From: Trinickia symbiotica
GTDB lineage: Bacteria; Pseudomonadota; Gammaproteobacteria; Burkholderiales; Burkholderiaceae
NCBI RefSeq assembly: GCF_002934455.1
Contig: NZ_PTIR01000009.1
Coordinates: 124,001-188,000 of the forward strand
Reading direction: 5' to 3'
Length of the DNA: 64,000 bases
Within the stretch, counting starts at the first letter, position 1, and every line of letters begins with the position of its first letter. Positions 62,341-64,000 of the stretch are shown piece by piece. The position numbers and the translations under genes were made by a program. The notes beneath the pieces are model-generated. The model saw only the letters and a program-made list of their open reading frames with translations. It was not told the DNA's origin and ran no database searches.

Positions 62341-62569
62341 ACTTGACGCTCACCGGTGTCTCGCCGCTGCGCGCCTTGACGATTTCCGCCAGTTCCAAGT
62401 CTTCGAGCCGCTCGCAAATCGCCTCCCAAGCGCTGGCCGGAACGAGATAAGCGACCGGCTTGTTGCGGTTCAGAATGGCGACCGGGCCGTGGGCACGTTC
62501 GATGGCTGCTGTCGGGTTGAGCTTCAATTCACTGATTCCAATCGAGGCGCGGGCAAGAATGCTTTCCAT
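62327..62569 (-). CDS. Antitoxin, Phd/YefM (RelB-like) family
   Basis: Antitoxin of 80 residues. The N-terminal half (SILARASIGISELKLNPTAAIERAHGPVAILNRNKPVAYLVP) has the Phd/YefM DNA-binding pattern, including the LNRNKPVAYLVP strand. The C-terminal helix (EAICERLEDLELAEIVKAR) would wrap the toxin. It overlaps the toxin gene by 14 bp. An inverted repeat 14 bp before its start is a fitting autoregulatory operator. Confidence 0.92.
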   Translation of the reverse strand: MESILARASIGISELKLNPTAAIERAHGPVAILNRNKPVAYLVPASAWEAICERLEDLELAEIVKARSGETPVSVKFEDL

Positions 62570-62582
62570 GGTTCATTTCATC

Positions 62583-62605
62583 GGGGATCGTTGCGACGCA
62601 TCCCC
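62583..62605. promoter_or_regulatory. Inverted repeat upstream of the toxin-antitoxin genes
   Basis: GGGGAT and ATCCCC flank an 11-base centre, ending 14 bp from the antitoxin start. Toxin-antitoxin complexes usually repress their own promoters through such dyads; that role is inferred here. Confidence 0.5.
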
Positions 62606-62747
62606 AATGCCTACGGTGACGAGTATGGGCATCCCAGGTTCTTCCGCCAATTAGACCGATCGGCTAAGGAGCGGAAGATGATCTGACGAGTGGTCTCATA
62701 ATAGGTCGTTTAGTTGGTATCGTCAATGGTCTTTGCTCGGCCGTTCT

Positions 62748-64000
62748 TTATTTCGCCGCGACGACAGGAATGCCCCGCAGCGTCCCGGCGCCTTTCAATT
62801 GATCGAGCGCTTGCTGCACCGCGGTGCTCGTGGCCGCCTCGAGCGACAACTGCGCGGCCAGCGCGCGCTCGTTACGCTTGACGGCCGCGAGGTTCGCCAG
62901 TTTCACGTGACCATAGCCGCGCACCCGCGCAGGCAACTGGGCAAGTTGCAGGACCGTCTCGGCGTTCGACGGATTAAGCGCGTCGAATGCTCGCGTCATC
63001 GTCAGCTCGTAGTCATTTGCAAGCGCGCGCTCCATCCTGCGTTCCAGCGTGCGCCCGAACGGATCGAGCGCCGTTGCGCGCAAGCTGCGGCACTTCGCCA
63101 GCAGCCCGAGCACCGGCCACAGCCATTGCCCAAACGTCATTTTGCGCGGGATGCCACCGGGGCCGGGTTTGGCGAGCGCGGGCGGGGCGAGGTTGAACTT
63201 GACGCGAAAGTCTTTGCCGGCCGTGCCTTCGAATTGCGTCTCGAGCGCCGCGCGGAATGCGGAGGACGTGTGCAGGCGCGCCACCTCGTACTCGTCCTTG
63301 ACCGCGAGCAGTCGATAGAACGTCGTCGCGACGGCGGCGGCAAGTCGATCGCCGTCCGATGCCGAGGCCCGTTTGCCGGCAAGACGGGCCGCTTCGACGA
63401 GCGCGCGATAGCGTTTGAGGTAGCGTCGGCCGCCGTAGGCGGCGAGCCGTGCTTCGCGGTCCGCCACGAGCGCGTCGAAGCCAGTGCTCGCCGTCGAGCC
63501 GTCCCCGGCCGGCGCCGAGGCCGCTCGGACGGCGCCGTGCCGCTCGGCCCACAGCGCGTCGAGTGCACGCGGATCGCCCGCCGCGAGGCGGCCGATCGAG
63601 AAGGCGAGCTTGTTCATCGCCACGGCCACGCCGTTGAGCTCGATCGCGCGCGAGAGCGCCGCCAGCGACACGGGAACGAGGCCCAATTGCCAGGCGAAGC
63701 CGAGCATCAGAATGTTCGCGCCGATCGTATCGCCGAGGAACTTCGACGCGAGCGACTGTGCATCGCAGGCCGACAAGAATTCGGCGCCGGCCGCATGGCG
63801 CATTTTGTCGATGAGCGCATCGGCATGCAGGTTCGCGTCCGGGTTCCGCACGAACGTTGCGTTCGGAATCGCGTGCGTGTTGACGACGATTCGCGAGCGA
63901 CCATGGCGCACGGTTTGCAACGCGTCCGCGCTTGCTCCGACGACCATATCGCAGGCAAGCAGCAGGTCGGCTTGCTGCGTATCGATGCGGACCTGGTTCA
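62748..64000 (-). CDS. Indolepyruvate ferredoxin oxidoreductase, C-terminal part (fused type, truncated by window edge)
   Basis: About 417 C-terminal residues; the frame stays open to the window end, so the gene starts outside. The segment DLLLACDMVVGASADALQTVRHGRSRIVVNTHAIPNATFVRNPD and the later DTIGANILMLGFAWQLGLVPVSLAALSRAIELNG belong to the gamma-type domain of fused indolepyruvate ferredoxin oxidoreductases (about 1,150-1,200 residues in Betaproteobacteria). These oxidise aryl pyruvates to acyl-CoA during aromatic amino-acid breakdown, passing electrons to ferredoxin. Thiamine and Fe-S domains would lie in the missing part. Confidence 0.88.
   Translation of the reverse strand, partial: NQVRIDTQQADLLLACDMVVGASADALQTVRHGRSRIVVNTHAIPNATFVRNPDANLHADALIDKMRHAAGAEFLSACDAQSLASKFLGDTIGANILMLGFAWQLGLVPVSLAALSRAIELNGVAVAMNKLAFSIGRLAAGDPRALDALWAERHGAVRAASAPAGDGSTASTGFDALVADREARLAAYGGRRYLKRYRALVEAARLAGKRASASDGDRLAAAVATTFYRLLAVKDEYEVARLHTSSAFRAALETQFEGTAGKDFRVKFNLAPPALAKPGPGGIPRKMTFGQWLWPVLGLLAKCRSLRATALDPFGRTLERRMERALANDYELTMTRAFDALNPSNAETVLQLAQLPARVRGYGHVKLANLAAVKRNERALAAQLSLEAATSTAVQQALDQLKGAGTLRGIPVVAAK

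Noticed and set aside
1-64000. tRNA, rRNA, CRISPR, insertion sequences, phage genes
   Set aside because: Looked for by eye on both strands; no cloverleaf, regularly spaced repeat, transposase, integrase or phage structural protein was seen.

Overview
The window looks like a chromosomal segment of a high-GC betaproteobacterium. The gene complement (FmdB zinc ribbon, DUF2244, CtaD, NodT-type efflux, fused indolepyruvate ferredoxin oxidoreductase, QseBC-like two-component system) fits Burkholderiaceae, perhaps the Paraburkholderia/Trinickia group. The genus is an inference from protein flavour only. Coding density is high. I saw no tRNA, rRNA, CRISPR array, insertion sequence or prophage.

Layout. 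1-4.8 kb: the 3' part of an EnvZ-like kinase, a lipoprotein, a carbonic anhydrase/bestrophin gene pair and a membrane di-iron hydroxylase. 4.9-9.6 kb (minus): a complete tripartite ABC efflux operon. 9.7-13.5 kb: FmdB zinc ribbon, ketopantoate-reductase-like protein, a 67-aa protein, an actinobacterial-type glutamine synthetase and a DUF2244 protein. 13.6-16.5 kb: a solitary cytochrome oxidase subunit I and an internally duplicated beta-barrel protein. 16.6-22.9 kb: a sensor kinase and sigma-54 response regulator, followed by a sigma-54-type promoter and a three-gene set (duplicated OB-like protein, MFS transporter, ArsB-type transporter). 23.0-24.3 kb: an atypical Nramp homologue.

24.3-32.0 kb: an RND efflux operon in CzcCBA order, divergent from an OmpR/QseC-type two-component system, with a PmrA-like box between them. 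32.2-36.2 kb: a periplasmic molybdenum hydroxylase (triheme cytochrome c, [2Fe-2S] subunit, Tat-exported large subunit). 36.5-46.1 kb: a ProVWX-type quaternary-amine ABC transporter followed by serine hydroxymethyltransferase, a DapA-family lyase, a PuuB-like oxidase, a PuuC-like aldehyde dehydrogenase and a LysR regulator; this is probably one catabolic unit for an unknown amine or betaine. 46.2-52.7 kb (minus): a YXWGXW-type repeat lipoprotein and a second RND operon. 53-54.5 kb: small secreted proteins and an ABM-fold protein. 54.7-62 kb: a T6SS-type ClpV without other T6SS genes, a chemotaxis receptor, an NCS2 permease and an EAL protein. 62-64 kb: a RelE/antitoxin pair and the 3' end of indolepyruvate ferredoxin oxidoreductase.

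The best candidates for something undescribed are the sigma-54 circuit with its duplicated small protein and transporters (16.6-22.9 kb), the betaine-type uptake/catabolism cluster (36.5-46.1 kb), and the Nramp homologue whose TM6 metal-binding Met is replaced. Three separate efflux machines, each with its own outer-membrane channel, make the region rich in export functions.
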